Source of the DNA: SZUA-584 sp964441275
Lineage (GTDB): Bacteria > Bacillota > Clostridia > Christensenellales > SZUA-584
Assembly (NCBI GenBank): GCA_964441275.1
Contig: CAYTUG010000010.1
Location: forward strand, 10,418-74,417
Direction of reading: 5' to 3'
DNA length: 64,000 nt
Positions 8,158 through 16,241 of the stretch are shown piece after piece (the stretch's first letter is position 1; each line of letters starts with the position of its first letter). The position numbers were made by a program, and so were the translations under genes. Under the pieces are notes generated by a model. It saw only the letters and a program-made list of their open reading frames with translations. It was not told the DNA's origin and did no database searches.

Positions 8158-8817
8158 ATGGAAAACAATGCCCAACCACAGGCGCAAACGGCAAACCAGC
8201 CGGATATTCAAACCGATGTAGAAACCGGGTCAAACGATAAACAAGCGTTTTTAACGGTGCGCTACAACAAAGAAGAGTTGCCTTTGTCCCGGGAGGCGGC
8301 AACGGAATATGCCCAAAAGGGTTTAAATTACGACAAAATAAGCGGCAGATTATCGCAATTGTCGCAAAAGGTTGAGGACTATCAGCATATTAACACTCTT
8401 GTCAGCGAAATTGCCCAGCAAAACGGAATAAGTGAAAACGACGCTTTCCTTGCACTGCGCCAGCGTGTGAGCGAAGAAGGCGCAGCACAGGCAAGTATAA
8501 ACGCTCAGCTTGACGAGTTTATCGCCGCCCATCCGGATTACGATCCTTTGTCTTTGCCGGAAAGCGTAATAAACGAATGGAAAAGCGGCGTTCCGTTGTG
8601 TGATGCTTATGCCGCGTATGAAGAAATTAAAATCAGGCAGGTTAATGCACGGCAAACCAACGAGCAGAATGCCGCGGCAAGCATGGGGGGCGCGCAGGGA
8701 ATAGGGGCTGCGGCGCCAAAGCCGCTTTCAAAAGAGGTTATTGCGCAGATGTCGCATTCCGAATTGGAAAACAACCATGGCAGGATATGGGCATTTTTAA
8801 CGGGACAGAAAGAATAG
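8158..8817 (+). CDS. Phage capsid scaffolding protein
   Basis: The protein has 219 residues and starts at ATG 8158 behind AAGGAG. It is acidic and helical with a Gln/Asn-rich N-terminus, a short beta-like patch (AFLTVRYNKEELPLS) and EYAQKGLNYDKISGRLSQLSQKVEDY, a pattern common in scaffolds encoded directly before short-tailed phage capsid genes. It ends with a Gly/Ala-rich linker and a small C-terminal helix, where scaffolds usually contact the coat protein. The scaffold guides capsid assembly and is not normally part of the mature particle. Its place immediately before the capsid gene (15 bp gap) is the expected order. The name rests on position and composition as much as on sequence. Confidence 0.72.
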   Translation: MENNAQPQAQTANQPDIQTDVETGSNDKQAFLTVRYNKEELPLSREAATEYAQKGLNYDKISGRLSQLSQKVEDYQHINTLVSEIAQQNGISENDAFLALRQRVSEEGAAQASINAQLDEFIAAHPDYDPLSLPESVINEWKSGVPLCDAYAAYEEIKIRQVNARQTNEQNAAASMGGAQGIGAAAPKPLSKEVIAQMSHSELENNHGRIWAFLTGQKE

Positions 8818-8832
8818 AAAGGAGAGATAGAT

Positions 8833-9672
8833 TTGCCTTACGAAAGTTTCAGGCCGGAAATTTTGGCCAAAGAGCTTATGACCGACAGGGGAAGAGATTG
8901 CGTTTTTAAAAACCTTTGCTACAAAGGTCCTATAATCGGCGAGATAGCGAAGAAGGGAGACGTTTTGCGAATAGCGGGCGTTGGACGCCCTACTGTGCGT
9001 GATTATATCCCCGGCAAAGACATAACGCTCGAGCAGAAAAAAAGCTATAACCAGGACCTGTATATAACCGAGGCTAAGTATGTCAATGTTGAGGTGGACA
9101 GGGTAGATAAAGCGCAGGCGCAGGGAGAGGTGTTCGGGGTTGAAGTGCGGGAAGCAAAAAAGGCGCTTGCCCAAACGCTTGACGAACACCTTGCCGGGCT
9201 GCACAAACAGGCGGGCGGCGTGATAGAGAACAAAAGCTGCAATTCAGCCTCGATACTGTCTACTCTTGCGCAGGCCGAACAGGCTTTGCTTGAGATGGAC
9301 GTGCCGTTTGAAGAAGAACGGTTTCTTGTAATATCGCCGGCAATTTATACAAAGCTTGTGCTTGGCAAGATAGTTTTTTTGCAGTCCAACGCCGAGGTTT
9401 TTGGCAAAGGATTTAAAGGAAGCTACTTAAATTTTGGGGTTTATGTGTCAAACTCTATCAAAAAGACCGGTGAAGTGCACCATTGCATGGCATTTACCAG
9501 GCAGGCGATTGCGCTGGCGGAGCAAATACCGGCAAGCATGATAGAGCGTTATAAGCCCGAAAAAACTTTTGCCGATGCCTTTAAAGTGTTGCATCTTTAC
9601 GGAAGCACGGTTATAAGGCCGTCAGAGCTTATCCGCGTTGATTTAACAACGTCGGAAGAAACACAAATATAG
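8833..9672 (+). CDS. Phage major capsid protein, HK97-fold (P22/T7-like type)
   Basis: This 279-residue protein starts at TTG 8833 directly behind AAAGGAGAGATAG. The N-terminus (RPEILAKELMTDRGRDCVFKNL, read in two parts, then IIGEIAKKGDVLRIAGVGRPTVRDY) has the layout of coat proteins in which IWAxELLxxL is followed by a GDTVxI-type strand and a VxDY turn. The C-terminal region (MAFTRQAIALAEQIPAS, then LHLYGSTVIRPSELIRV) also fits: coat proteins end with a strand in which a Tyr-Gly-Xaa-Xaa-Val/Ile-Xaa-Arg-Pro motif is frequent. It should build the icosahedral shell together with the scaffold. At 279 residues it is compact, which suggests a small shell. The capsid call is firm; the subtype is inferred. 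Confidence 0.82.
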   Translation: MPYESFRPEILAKELMTDRGRDCVFKNLCYKGPIIGEIAKKGDVLRIAGVGRPTVRDYIPGKDITLEQKKSYNQDLYITEAKYVNVEVDRVDKAQAQGEVFGVEVREAKKALAQTLDEHLAGLHKQAGGVIENKSCNSASILSTLAQAEQALLEMDVPFEEERFLVISPAIYTKLVLGKIVFLQSNAEVFGKGFKGSYLNFGVYVSNSIKKTGEVHHCMAFTRQAIALAEQIPASMIERYKPEKTFADAFKVLHLYGSTVIRPSELIRVDLTTSEETQI

Positions 9673-9684
9673 GGGGTGTTGTGT

Positions 9685-10059
9685 ATGGCTAATGTAAGCT
9701 TATTCGATATAAGCAAAGGCATGCCCGCCATTTTGCAAACCGAATCTATGACGCCGGCGGCAGCGGTACAGCAGGTGCCGTGCAAAAAAGATTCGAGGCT
9801 GTGCCTAAGGGTTTGCAATGCGAACGAGCAGGAGGACGTTGTGGTGCGGCTTAAAGCGGGCGGCGGGCCGCGGTGCGTGCTTGGAGATAAAGACATAACG
9901 GTAAAGGCGGGAGAGGTTGCGTACATTGCGCTTTGGGACACCGCGCGCTATAAAGATTTGGCAAGCGGAAACGTTAGCGTTGATTTGGTGGACGGCAACG
10001 GCGACGCTCTTAGCGAACAGTTGCTTTTACTGATTACAATAGAGGCGGCGCAGCTTTAA
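9685..10059 (+). CDS. Small beta-rich protein downstream of capsid, possible decoration or head-fibre protein
   Basis: The protein has 124 residues; ATG 9685 is preferred because AGGGGG lies 8 bp before it, while the GTG at 9676 overlaps that site. The sequence alternates hydrophobic and polar residues (LCLRVCNANEQEDVVVRLK; VSVDLVDGNGDALSEQ), giving a predicted all-beta, perhaps Ig-like fold. Small beta proteins encoded right after the capsid gene often decorate the capsid surface. I do not recognise the exact family. A terminator-like hairpin at 10072 ends the scaffold-capsid-decoration block. Confidence 0.5.
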   Translation: MANVSLFDISKGMPAILQTESMTPAAAVQQVPCKKDSRLCLRVCNANEQEDVVVRLKAGGGPRCVLGDKDITVKAGEVAYIALWDTARYKDLASGNVSVDLVDGNGDALSEQLLLLITIEAAQL

Positions 10060-10071
10060 AGAAGCCGGACG

Positions 10072-10100
10072 GGGGGCATACCTGCCCCCTTAAATTTTTT
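10072..10100 (+). terminator. Intrinsic terminator after the capsid cassette
   Basis: GGGGGCA (10072-10078) and TGCCCCC (10083-10089) form a 7-bp GC stem with a TACC loop. TTAAATTTTTT follows. Read-through would be needed for the connector and tail genes. Confidence 0.6.
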
Positions 10101-10119
10101 AATTTTGGAGGTTGAGAAT

Positions 10120-10482
10120 ATGACTGCACAAGAAGCGTATGAGATGTCGCTTGCGCTTATCGACCAAGCCGAAGGCATTGATACTGCCGACTATGCATCA
10201 AGAGCGCCTGCTTTAATAGATGTGCTGCAGCGCGAACTTGCTTTTTATGAGGGAACAGCCGTCACAAGGCGGATAAAGAAACTTGAAGATATTTTGGAGA
10301 TAGGGGAAGATACTGCAGAACGCATACTTCCCTATGGTTTGGCCGCAAACTTTGCGCTGTCCGATAAAAACGCGGATATGTATTCGGATTACAGTGCAAT
10401 GTATCGCGCGCTTATTCGCACGATAAGGCCTGAAGATTCCGATATAACAGACGAGTACGGAGTTTTGGAGGGGCTTAAGTGA
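10120..10482 (+). CDS. Probable head-tail connector/adaptor protein
   Basis: This 120-residue helical acidic protein starts at ATG 10120 behind GGAGGTTGAG; a TTG 15 bases upstream is less likely. It reads TAQEAYEMSLALIDQ, then YASRAPALIDVLQREL and ERILPYGLAANFAL, a helix-rich pattern found in the small connector proteins that sit between portal and tail (gp4-like or gp6-like in short-tailed phages). Its place between the capsid block and the long tail protein supports this. The family is not recognised with certainty. Confidence 0.6.
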   Translation: MTAQEAYEMSLALIDQAEGIDTADYASRAPALIDVLQRELAFYEGTAVTRRIKKLEDILEIGEDTAERILPYGLAANFALSDKNADMYSDYSAMYRALIRTIRPEDSDITDEYGVLEGLK

Positions 10483-10533
10483 TAATCCGCCATTACCCGG
10501 GCGGGCAAACCCCAACGCAAGGAGCGAACTGCT

Positions 10534-12360
10534 ATGGAAAGAATAAAAGAGATTATGCTGCCCGAATTAAACGGAGGGCTTAATGTTAACGATCCGGAGT
10601 ATGCAATACTCGACAGCCAGAGCCACGATATGCTCAACATGTGGTACAGGGGAAAATCCTTAGTCAAGCGCAACGGTCAGGCTTTGATCGATTGCGGGAT
10701 AGCGGGCGAGGTGCAAAGCATATCGCCGCTTTACTGCGATTACTATGTTGTGCATTCGAACGATAGGCTTTATAAATGGCGAGGAAATGAGGCGCAGCTG
10801 TTAAAGAGCGGCGTTGCAAGCGCCGAGGGCGTTTTTTGTGAGTTTTGCGGTACACTATATTATCTTGACGGAAATGAAATATGGGAAATCGCGCCTGATT
10901 TTAGCGTAAAGGAAGCGCGTCCTTACATACCTGTGGTAATTATAAACGCTCATCCCGACCTATCGGGCGGAGATGATAACGAGGCGTACAATATAATAGG
11001 TGCTGGATTTTGCGTAAAATACAATGGCGATGAAACATCGGCAGTGTATTCGCTGCCGCAAAAAGAGATTGACGAGACCGCGGTTTTGGTAAGCATAGAC
11101 GCAGCCGATTTGAATGAAGGCGAGCATTTTAGCGTGGATAGAACGCAGGGCATTGTGAATTTTGCCGAAGGGACAAGCCCGAACGGGCCGCCCGGCGCAG
11201 GCACTAATAATGTATGGATTAGCGCGTTTAAAACGGCGCCGGAAAACAAACGGAAAATTACGGGGTGCAAAATAGCTTTGCCTTTCGGCGGGGAGGCATC
11301 CGGCATATTCGGGGGCACCAGGGTTTTTGTAACGGGCAACCCAAAGCATGCAAGAACGTACTGGCACAGTGACTTAGGGCATGGATTGGGGAGCGGTATG
11401 CGTTATTTTCCGGATACTTGCGAAGAACATTTAAACCAAAACAATCAGCCGATAACCGCGGCGGCAAAAATGGGGGGAGAGCTCGTATTATTTAAACAGA
11501 GTTCGATATTTGTGCTTGGGTACGTATTCGACGGAGTTGACGCGTTTTACCCGGTAAGGGAGTGCCACAGCGCCATTGGTTGTGATATGCCGAAAAGTTT
11601 AGCATTGATTGACAACGCGCTTGTTTTTGCGAATTCGAGCAGCGGAGTGCACATGCTAACGTCTACCGACAACAAATCTGAAAACGTGGTAAAGCCGTTA
11701 TCGGCAAATATAAATAAACTGCTTCTTAGTGAACCCGGGCTGCGCGATGCGTGTTCTATCGATCACGGCAGGTACTATTGGTTATGTGCAGGAGGGCGGG
11801 CGTATCTTTGGGATTATGAGCAGACACCGTTTTATGACTTTGCAGATTACAAAAAAGCTCAACGCAGGCTTGCGTGGTATAGGTTTGATAACATAGACGC
11901 AAATGTTTTATGCGCCGATGCCGATACGCTTTATTACGGCGGCAAAAAGGGCATAGTATTATTCTGCAAAAATAAAAGCGACTTTGGCAGAAAATATGAC
12001 GCTTATTTTACAACTAAGGCGTTTGATTTGATGTGTCCAAACAGATTAAAAACATTTCTAAAAGTATATCCGAGTTTTGCGGCGCAGGGTAACATAAAAG
12101 CAACCGTTACCATATCAAGCGAAACCCATGATGTGTTTTCGAAACGAGTATTTGATATAAAGTCGTTTTCGTGGCTCGATTTTAACTGGAGCACATTTAC
12201 GTTTGACGTTATAAAATTTTCAAGAACTTATGTTGTGCGTTTATCTATGCGGCGCGCCGCCTACATACAAATAAAGGTATCGGGAAGCGATAAAGACAGA
12301 GACGTGGGGATATCGGCGCTTAGGATAGAATACTGCTTTAACAACAAATTAAGGAGGTAA
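10534..12360 (+). CDS. Tail nozzle / packaged-DNA stabilisation protein (P22 gp10-like)
   Basis: A 608-residue protein starts at ATG 10534 behind AAGGAG. It is beta-rich with repeated Tyr/Trp-ending blades (DRLYKWRGNEAQLL; GTLYYLDGNEIWEI; GRYYWLCAGGRAYLWDYEQ; DTLYYGGKKGIVLF), which suggests a beta-propeller core. An N-terminal MLPELNGGLNVNDPEYAIL-like stretch and a lysine/arginine-rich C-terminus flank it. The P22 gp10/T7 gp12 family closes the portal channel below the connector and is a beta-propeller of similar length. Gene order (connector, nozzle, fibre) fits this role. The propeller reading is mine; structural prediction should settle it. Confidence 0.65.
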   Translation: MERIKEIMLPELNGGLNVNDPEYAILDSQSHDMLNMWYRGKSLVKRNGQALIDCGIAGEVQSISPLYCDYYVVHSNDRLYKWRGNEAQLLKSGVASAEGVFCEFCGTLYYLDGNEIWEIAPDFSVKEARPYIPVVIINAHPDLSGGDDNEAYNIIGAGFCVKYNGDETSAVYSLPQKEIDETAVLVSIDAADLNEGEHFSVDRTQGIVNFAEGTSPNGPPGAGTNNVWISAFKTAPENKRKITGCKIALPFGGEASGIFGGTRVFVTGNPKHARTYWHSDLGHGLGSGMRYFPDTCEEHLNQNNQPITAAAKMGGELVLFKQSSIFVLGYVFDGVDAFYPVRECHSAIGCDMPKSLALIDNALVFANSSSGVHMLTSTDNKSENVVKPLSANINKLLLSEPGLRDACSIDHGRYYWLCAGGRAYLWDYEQTPFYDFADYKKAQRRLAWYRFDNIDANVLCADADTLYYGGKKGIVLFCKNKSDFGRKYDAYFTTKAFDLMCPNRLKTFLKVYPSFAAQGNIKATVTISSETHDVFSKRVFDIKSFSWLDFNWSTFTFDVIKFSRTYVVRLSMRRAAYIQIKVSGSDKDRDVGISALRIEYCFNNKLRR

Positions 12361-12363
12361 GAT

Positions 12364-13296
12364 ATGGCGTTTGACAGGATGGCTTTTGAACCGCCGGAAG
12401 GTTTGCGCAATTCGGAATATTATCCGACTGCGCCCGAAAGCGAAGCTGATGCGCGCGAACAAGTGCAAGGGGTTTCCGACCAGATTAAAGAATTCTTAAA
12501 CGAAACATTGCTGCCGCAGGTTGAGAATGCGGCCGCAGGCTGCTCGGGTGCGCAAAAAATAGGCAGCGAGGAGATACAAGGGGTTGACGGGACAAATGTT
12601 TTTGCGCAGATTGTCAGCCTTAAAACGCAGATAGACGATGTTTCGGCAGGCAGCGTCAGCGATGGTTCTATCACTACCCAAAAGATTGCGGAAGCTGCGG
12701 TTACCAAAGCAAAGGTTGCAAACAATGCGATTGGGGAGGCGCAATTAGCCCCAAGCGCCGTCACTCAAGAAAAGATTTGTAACGGAGCGGTCAGCGGAAC
12801 GAAGATAGCCGAAAGCGCGGTTGCAGGCAACCATATAATGCCGGCGGCGGTATCGGGTGCGCATATTGCCGACGGGGCGATCGGCAATACAAAGATAGCG
12901 GCGGGCGCGGTTAGCGCAACGAAGATTGCGGACGGGTGCGTTACCAAGTCCAAACTTTCACAAGCTGCGCTTGGATGGTCATTGGTGTTGGAAGAAGGGT
13001 TGAATTCGGGAAACGGAAGCATAGACATGCCGAGCCAGGCGGGCAAATCCGAAATGATGATACAGCTAAAAAGCGCGGACGGGATAGTGGCGTATGGCGA
13101 ATCTGTTGCGCCCCTGAACGCGGAAGGGCGCACCATACCATATATGCACAACATAAGCACTTTCAACCCCGGCAATTTCTCAGTGGATTACAGAACGATA
13201 ACGGTGGGGGCTGTACAGATAAGCTACACATCTTCAAGAGCGGAAACAGTAGGAGGCTCAACCAATCTTAAGCGGATAAGCGTTTTTACAAGATAG
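12364..13296 (+). CDS. Tail fibre/appendage protein with about ten short repeats
   Basis: The protein has 310 residues and starts at ATG 12364 behind AGGAGG. An N-terminal acidic helical part (residues 1-95) probably attaches to the tail. Residues about 97-200 hold about ten tandem 10-residue units of the form Ala-Val-x-x-x-Lys-Ile-Ala-x-Gly (for example GAVSGTKIAE, GAIGNTKIAA, GAVSATKIAD), typical of trimeric phage fibre shafts. A beta-rich C-terminal head domain (about 205-310) would contact the target surface. It is the last gene of the virion operon, before the terminator at 13309. The receptor is unknown. Confidence 0.72.
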   Translation: MAFDRMAFEPPEGLRNSEYYPTAPESEADAREQVQGVSDQIKEFLNETLLPQVENAAAGCSGAQKIGSEEIQGVDGTNVFAQIVSLKTQIDDVSAGSVSDGSITTQKIAEAAVTKAKVANNAIGEAQLAPSAVTQEKICNGAVSGTKIAESAVAGNHIMPAAVSGAHIADGAIGNTKIAAGAVSATKIADGCVTKSKLSQAALGWSLVLEEGLNSGNGSIDMPSQAGKSEMMIQLKSADGIVAYGESVAPLNAEGRTIPYMHNISTFNPGNFSVDYRTITVGAVQISYTSSRAETVGGSTNLKRISVFTR

Positions 13297-13308
13297 CGGT
13301 ATGGTTGC

Positions 13309-13346
13309 AAAAAGCGCATACACAAGAAAAGCTGTTGCGCCTTTTT
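13309..13346 (+). terminator. Terminator at the end of the virion operon
   Basis: An A-run and GCGCA (13309-13318) pair with TGCGC, one bulged C, and TTTTT (13336-13346) around a 17-base loop. The right arm overlaps the -35 element of the next promoter. Confidence 0.5.
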
Positions 13347-13362
13347 GAAGTTGAGGTATAAT
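13335..13362 (+). promoter_or_regulatory. Probable promoter of the DeoR-family gene
   Basis: A perfect TATAAT at 13357-13362 lies 16 bp from a weak TTGCGC at 13335-13340. The start codon follows 54 bp downstream. Confidence 0.5.
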
Positions 13363-13415
13363 AGAACATATAGTAACAAAACATAACATAGAGGAACTGC
13401 CGAAAGGAAGCTGAC

Positions 13416-14210
13416 ATGCTAAAGCAAAACCGGCAAGCGCAGATACTTGAAATGCTGCATAATGACGGCGAGGTAATGATAAGCAAGCTAAGCCGTCATT
13501 TTGGAGTAGCGGAGATGACCATACGGCGTGATCTTGATTCGCTTGCGCAAAACGGGCAGATTTTGCGAATACATGGAGGTGCGGTACCCAAAGAACAGGG
13601 CTTAGAACAAGCCGGAACAGGCAAACCGAAGATTGACAACAAACAAGCCAAAATAGCAGTGGCATGCAAGGCGCTTTCATTTATTTGCGATGGCATAACA
13701 GTATATTTTGATTCGGGAGACATAAACTTTATGTTGGCGCAGCTTCTGCCCGTCTCTTATCATATAACGGCGTTGACCAATTCCATACCCACGGCGACAG
13801 AGCTTATCAAGCGTCCTTTCGTTTCGGTTATAATGGTCGGCGGAGAGATAAAAAAAAGCGCTTTGGCGTGCAGGGGCCCGGCGGCCGAAGAGTTTATTGG
13901 GCGTTTTAGGGTTGATCTTGCTTTTATGGACGTTAGCGCGATAGGGGCGCGCGGCGAGCTGTTTGTGAGCAGCGTTTTGGAGGCGGGGTTTAAAAAGAAT
14001 GTATTGGCGGCGGCGGGACAAAGCATAGTTGTTGCCGATTCTTCGAAAATTGGCAAGCACAGCCTATGCAGCTTTGGAGACGCTTATCAGATCGCCGCAA
14101 TTGTAACGGACGATGGTATTGAACCTTCGCATCTATCAATGCTGCACAAATGCGGCGCACAGGTTACTGTGGCAAAAAGCGAAGGGCAGAGGGCTTCGCT
14201 GTTAGGTTAG
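13416..14210 (+). CDS. DeoR/GlpR family transcriptional regulator
   Basis: The protein has 264 residues and starts at ATG 13416. The N-terminal winged helix-turn-helix is typical (RQAQILEMLHNDGEVMISKL, with EMTIRRDLDSLAQNGQILRIHGG in its recognition helix and wing at about 32-57). The rest is the DeoRC sensor domain with a sugar-phosphate isomerase-like fold (VYFDSGDINFMLAQLL; LTNSIPTATEL; VMVGGEI-type strand; VVADSSKIGKHSL). Members repress sugar-catabolic genes and respond to phosphorylated sugars. No sugar operon is next to it, so its target is unknown. It is separated from the virion operon by a terminator and its own promoter. Confidence 0.9.
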   Translation: MLKQNRQAQILEMLHNDGEVMISKLSRHFGVAEMTIRRDLDSLAQNGQILRIHGGAVPKEQGLEQAGTGKPKIDNKQAKIAVACKALSFICDGITVYFDSGDINFMLAQLLPVSYHITALTNSIPTATELIKRPFVSVIMVGGEIKKSALACRGPAAEEFIGRFRVDLAFMDVSAIGARGELFVSSVLEAGFKKNVLAAAGQSIVVADSSKIGKHSLCSFGDAYQIAAIVTDDGIEPSHLSMLHKCGAQVTVAKSEGQRASLLG

Positions 14211-14283
14211 CGGTATTTTTTAATCCGGGTATAAACGGGTTTAAATACAGAATGTTATCGCTCGGTTTTGGAGGGAAAAAAAT

Positions 14284-14640
14284 ATGTCATTTTGCTGGTG
14301 TACAATACATGTGCGCAACATGGAAGAATCGCTCTTGTTTTATCAGGATATTGTGGGGCTAAGATTAACGCGCCGGTTTAACGAAACGCCCGGTACGGAC
14401 ATATCTTTTTTGGGCGACGGAGAAACGCAAATCGAGCTGATAGTCGGAAAGGGCGAGCCGTATTCGGGCGGCGGAATAGCGATAGGGTTTATGGTTGGCA
14501 GCCTTGAAAAGAAGATGGAGTTTGTTATCGGAAAAGGATTAAAAATTCACAGCGGCCCTTTTTCGCCAAGCGCCCGCACTCGTTTTTTCTTCGTGCAGGA
14601 CCCAAACGGAGTGCTTGTGCAGTTTGTTGAACAAAAATAA
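14284..14640 (+). CDS. VOC (glyoxalase/bleomycin-resistance) superfamily protein
   Basis: This 118-residue protein starts at ATG 14284 behind GGAGGG. It has the paired beta-alpha-beta-beta-beta pattern: CTIHVRNMEESLLFYQDIVGLRL (with the first His ligand at residue 9) and a C-terminal half ending FFVQDPNGVLVQFVEQ, where a Glu/Gln normally contributes to the metal site. Members include lactoylglutathione lyase and many dioxygenase-like or sequestration proteins; the substrate cannot be read from the sequence. Its stop lies 6 bp from the convergent stop of the acetyltransferase gene. Confidence 0.85.
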   Translation: MSFCWCTIHVRNMEESLLFYQDIVGLRLTRRFNETPGTDISFLGDGETQIELIVGKGEPYSGGGIAIGFMVGSLEKKMEFVIGKGLKIHSGPFSPSARTRFFFVQDPNGVLVQFVEQK

Positions 14641-14646
14641 TAGCCA

Positions 14647-15165
14647 TTATCTGCCGGCTACAACGGATTCATAATCAACCGGAGTATTCGTTTTATTTAT
14701 CTCGTTTATCATTAACGCGCGCAAATATCCCCTGGCGCAAGTAACGGAGTGCACAAAATATCCGTTTTTTTCGTACAGAGCGACAACGGAGGGCATGCAG
14801 GCGGCGGTGTGCAGCGCAATAGCGCTAACGTTTAAGGCAACGCATTCCTGCTTCACTTTTTCAATAAGCAGCTTCCCAACCCCAAAAGATTGGTATCTTG
14901 GATGTACCGCAAGCCTTGAAAGGTAAGCGGTCTGACTGCCTAACAACTCAAACCGCACAGCCCCGATTGCGATATTGTCAATTTCACATAAGTAAACTTC
15001 TTTTTGCTCAATATCTTTTTTTATATCATCAATTGTTTCGTTGAGCGCCGCTACGTTATTTTTTTGGCCGATAGAACGCGCATAATCTAAAAAAGCTTTT
15101 CGGGTTAAAGATTTTACCGCATTGGCATCGTTGATCGACGCTTTTCTGATGACGGCGTTTAGCAT
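14647..15165 (-). CDS. GNAT family N-acetyltransferase, coupled to argF
   Basis: The protein has 172 residues. Its ATG overlaps the argF stop by one base (TAATG), so it is the translationally coupled last gene of the arginine operon. The GNAT acetyl-CoA-binding region is clear: AYLSRLAVHPRYQSFGVGKLLIEK (about 78-101) with the Arg/Gln-x-x-Gly-x-Gly/Ala-type loop, then ALYEKNGYF near residue 132-140. The operon lacks argJ, the usual enzyme that makes acetylglutamate by transacetylation. A dedicated short N-acetylglutamate synthase would fill that gap, and single-domain GNAT synthases of about this size are known (mycobacterial ArgA). That role is inferred; a general acetyltransferase remains possible. 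Confidence 0.8.
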   Translation of the reverse strand: MLNAVIRKASINDANAVKSLTRKAFLDYARSIGQKNNVAALNETIDDIKKDIEQKEVYLCEIDNIAIGAVRFELLGSQTAYLSRLAVHPRYQSFGVGKLLIEKVKQECVALNVSAIALHTAACMPSVVALYEKNGYFVHSVTCARGYLRALMINEINKTNTPVDYESVVAGR

Positions 15166-16127
15166 TATTTGTTGCCCATAAGCAGCGCCATGACGGCCTT
15201 TTGAGTATGCAGCCTGTTTTCCGCCTCGTCAAACACAACGCTGTGAGGCCCGTCTATTATTTCTGCTGACACTTCTTCGCCGCGGTGGGCGGGCAGACAG
15301 TGCATGAATATATAATCCTTTTTGCATACGCTTAGAAGCTTTGAGTTTACCTGAAAACCCGTAAAGTGCTTATATTTTTGCAGGGCGTTTTTCTCTTCGC
15401 CCATACTTGCCCATACATCTGTGTATACCGCATCCGCGTTTTGCACTGCTTCTCTCGGGTCGTTCGTTACAATGATATCAGCGCCGCTTATTTGCGCCTC
15501 CCGCTTTGCTTTGCGCAGCACATCTGCATCGGGACCAAACCCTGAAGGACAACCGAGCGATATATCAAGCCCAAGCTTGGCGCATATTGTAATAAGCGAA
15601 TTGGCAACATTATTTCCATCGCCGACATAAGCGATTTTGCCGCGGAAACAATGCTTGTTTTCGTAATATGTCATTAAATCGGCAAGCGCCTGGCAAGGAT
15701 GCAGCAAATCAGTAAGCCCGTTTATCACGGGTATGCTTCCGTGTCTTGCAAGCTCTTCAACGTCGGATTGAGCGAATGTGCGTATCATCACGCCGTCCAC
15801 CATGCGGGAGAGAACTTTTGCGGTATCGGATATGGGTTCGCCCCTGCCCAATTGAATATCGTTGCTGTTTAGAAACTGGGCGGTGCCGCCAAGCTGATAG
15901 ATGCCGGCTTCAAAAGAAACCCGGGTTCGGGTTGAACTTTTTGCAAATATCATAGCTAAAATCTTTCCGCTTAAAATAGGCGGCAGAACGCCTTGTTTTT
16001 TTTGTTCTTTCAGTTTTATGGCAAGGCTTATTAAGTTTAGAATTTCGTCTTTTGAATAACCCGAAAGCGAAACAAGATGTTTTTGCGTAAACGGCTTTAA
16101 AGGCTTGTATTCTGACAAATCAGTCAT
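15165..16127 (-). CDS. argF: Ornithine carbamoyltransferase
   Basis: The protein has 320 residues, the usual length. It carries the carbamoyl-phosphate site SSTRTR (64-69), the HPCQALADL motif (about 142) and the ornithine-site HCLPAHRGEE (about 276), which distinguishes it from aspartate carbamoyltransferase. It converts ornithine and carbamoyl phosphate to citrulline in the cytosol. It is the fourth gene of argC-argB-argD-argF, 114 bp after argD, and its stop overlaps the start of the GNAT gene. A catabolic version (arcB) is unlikely in this biosynthetic context. Confidence 0.95.
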   Translation of the reverse strand: MTDLSEYKPLKPFTQKHLVSLSGYSKDEILNLISLAIKLKEQKKQGVLPPILSGKILAMIFAKSSTRTRVSFEAGIYQLGGTAQFLNSNDIQLGRGEPISDTAKVLSRMVDGVMIRTFAQSDVEELARHGSIPVINGLTDLLHPCQALADLMTYYENKHCFRGKIAYVGDGNNVANSLITICAKLGLDISLGCPSGFGPDADVLRKAKREAQISGADIIVTNDPREAVQNADAVYTDVWASMGEEKNALQKYKHFTGFQVNSKLLSVCKKDYIFMHCLPAHRGEEVSAEIIDGPHSVVFDEAENRLHTQKAVMALLMGNK

Positions 16128-16241
16128 TTTGATTATCCTTTCAAATATTCATTTCCCGGTGTATGCGTTTGCTCAATTGCTAAAATCGCTTTGGGCGGAA
16201 CCAAATTTGTTAACAGGTTACTTGCTTGAAGGCGTTTTATA

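Larger units (their letters stand above)
5834..13296 (+). mobile_element. Orphan podovirus-like virion gene cluster (no terminase, no integrase)
   Basis: Nine same-strand genes follow the order of a short-tailed phage late operon: small membrane protein, portal, coiled-coil membrane protein, scaffold, major capsid, small head protein, connector, tail nozzle/stabilisation protein, fibre. All frames are intact. No terminase, integrase, replication gene, endolysin or clear attachment repeat is seen at either side. The left neighbour is a metabolic gene and the right neighbour a DeoR regulator. Intrinsic-terminator-like hairpins sit at 5789, 8105, 10072 and 13309. It may be a prophage remnant kept intact or a domesticated particle. 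Assignments rest on protein features and gene order, without database searches. Confidence 0.75.
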
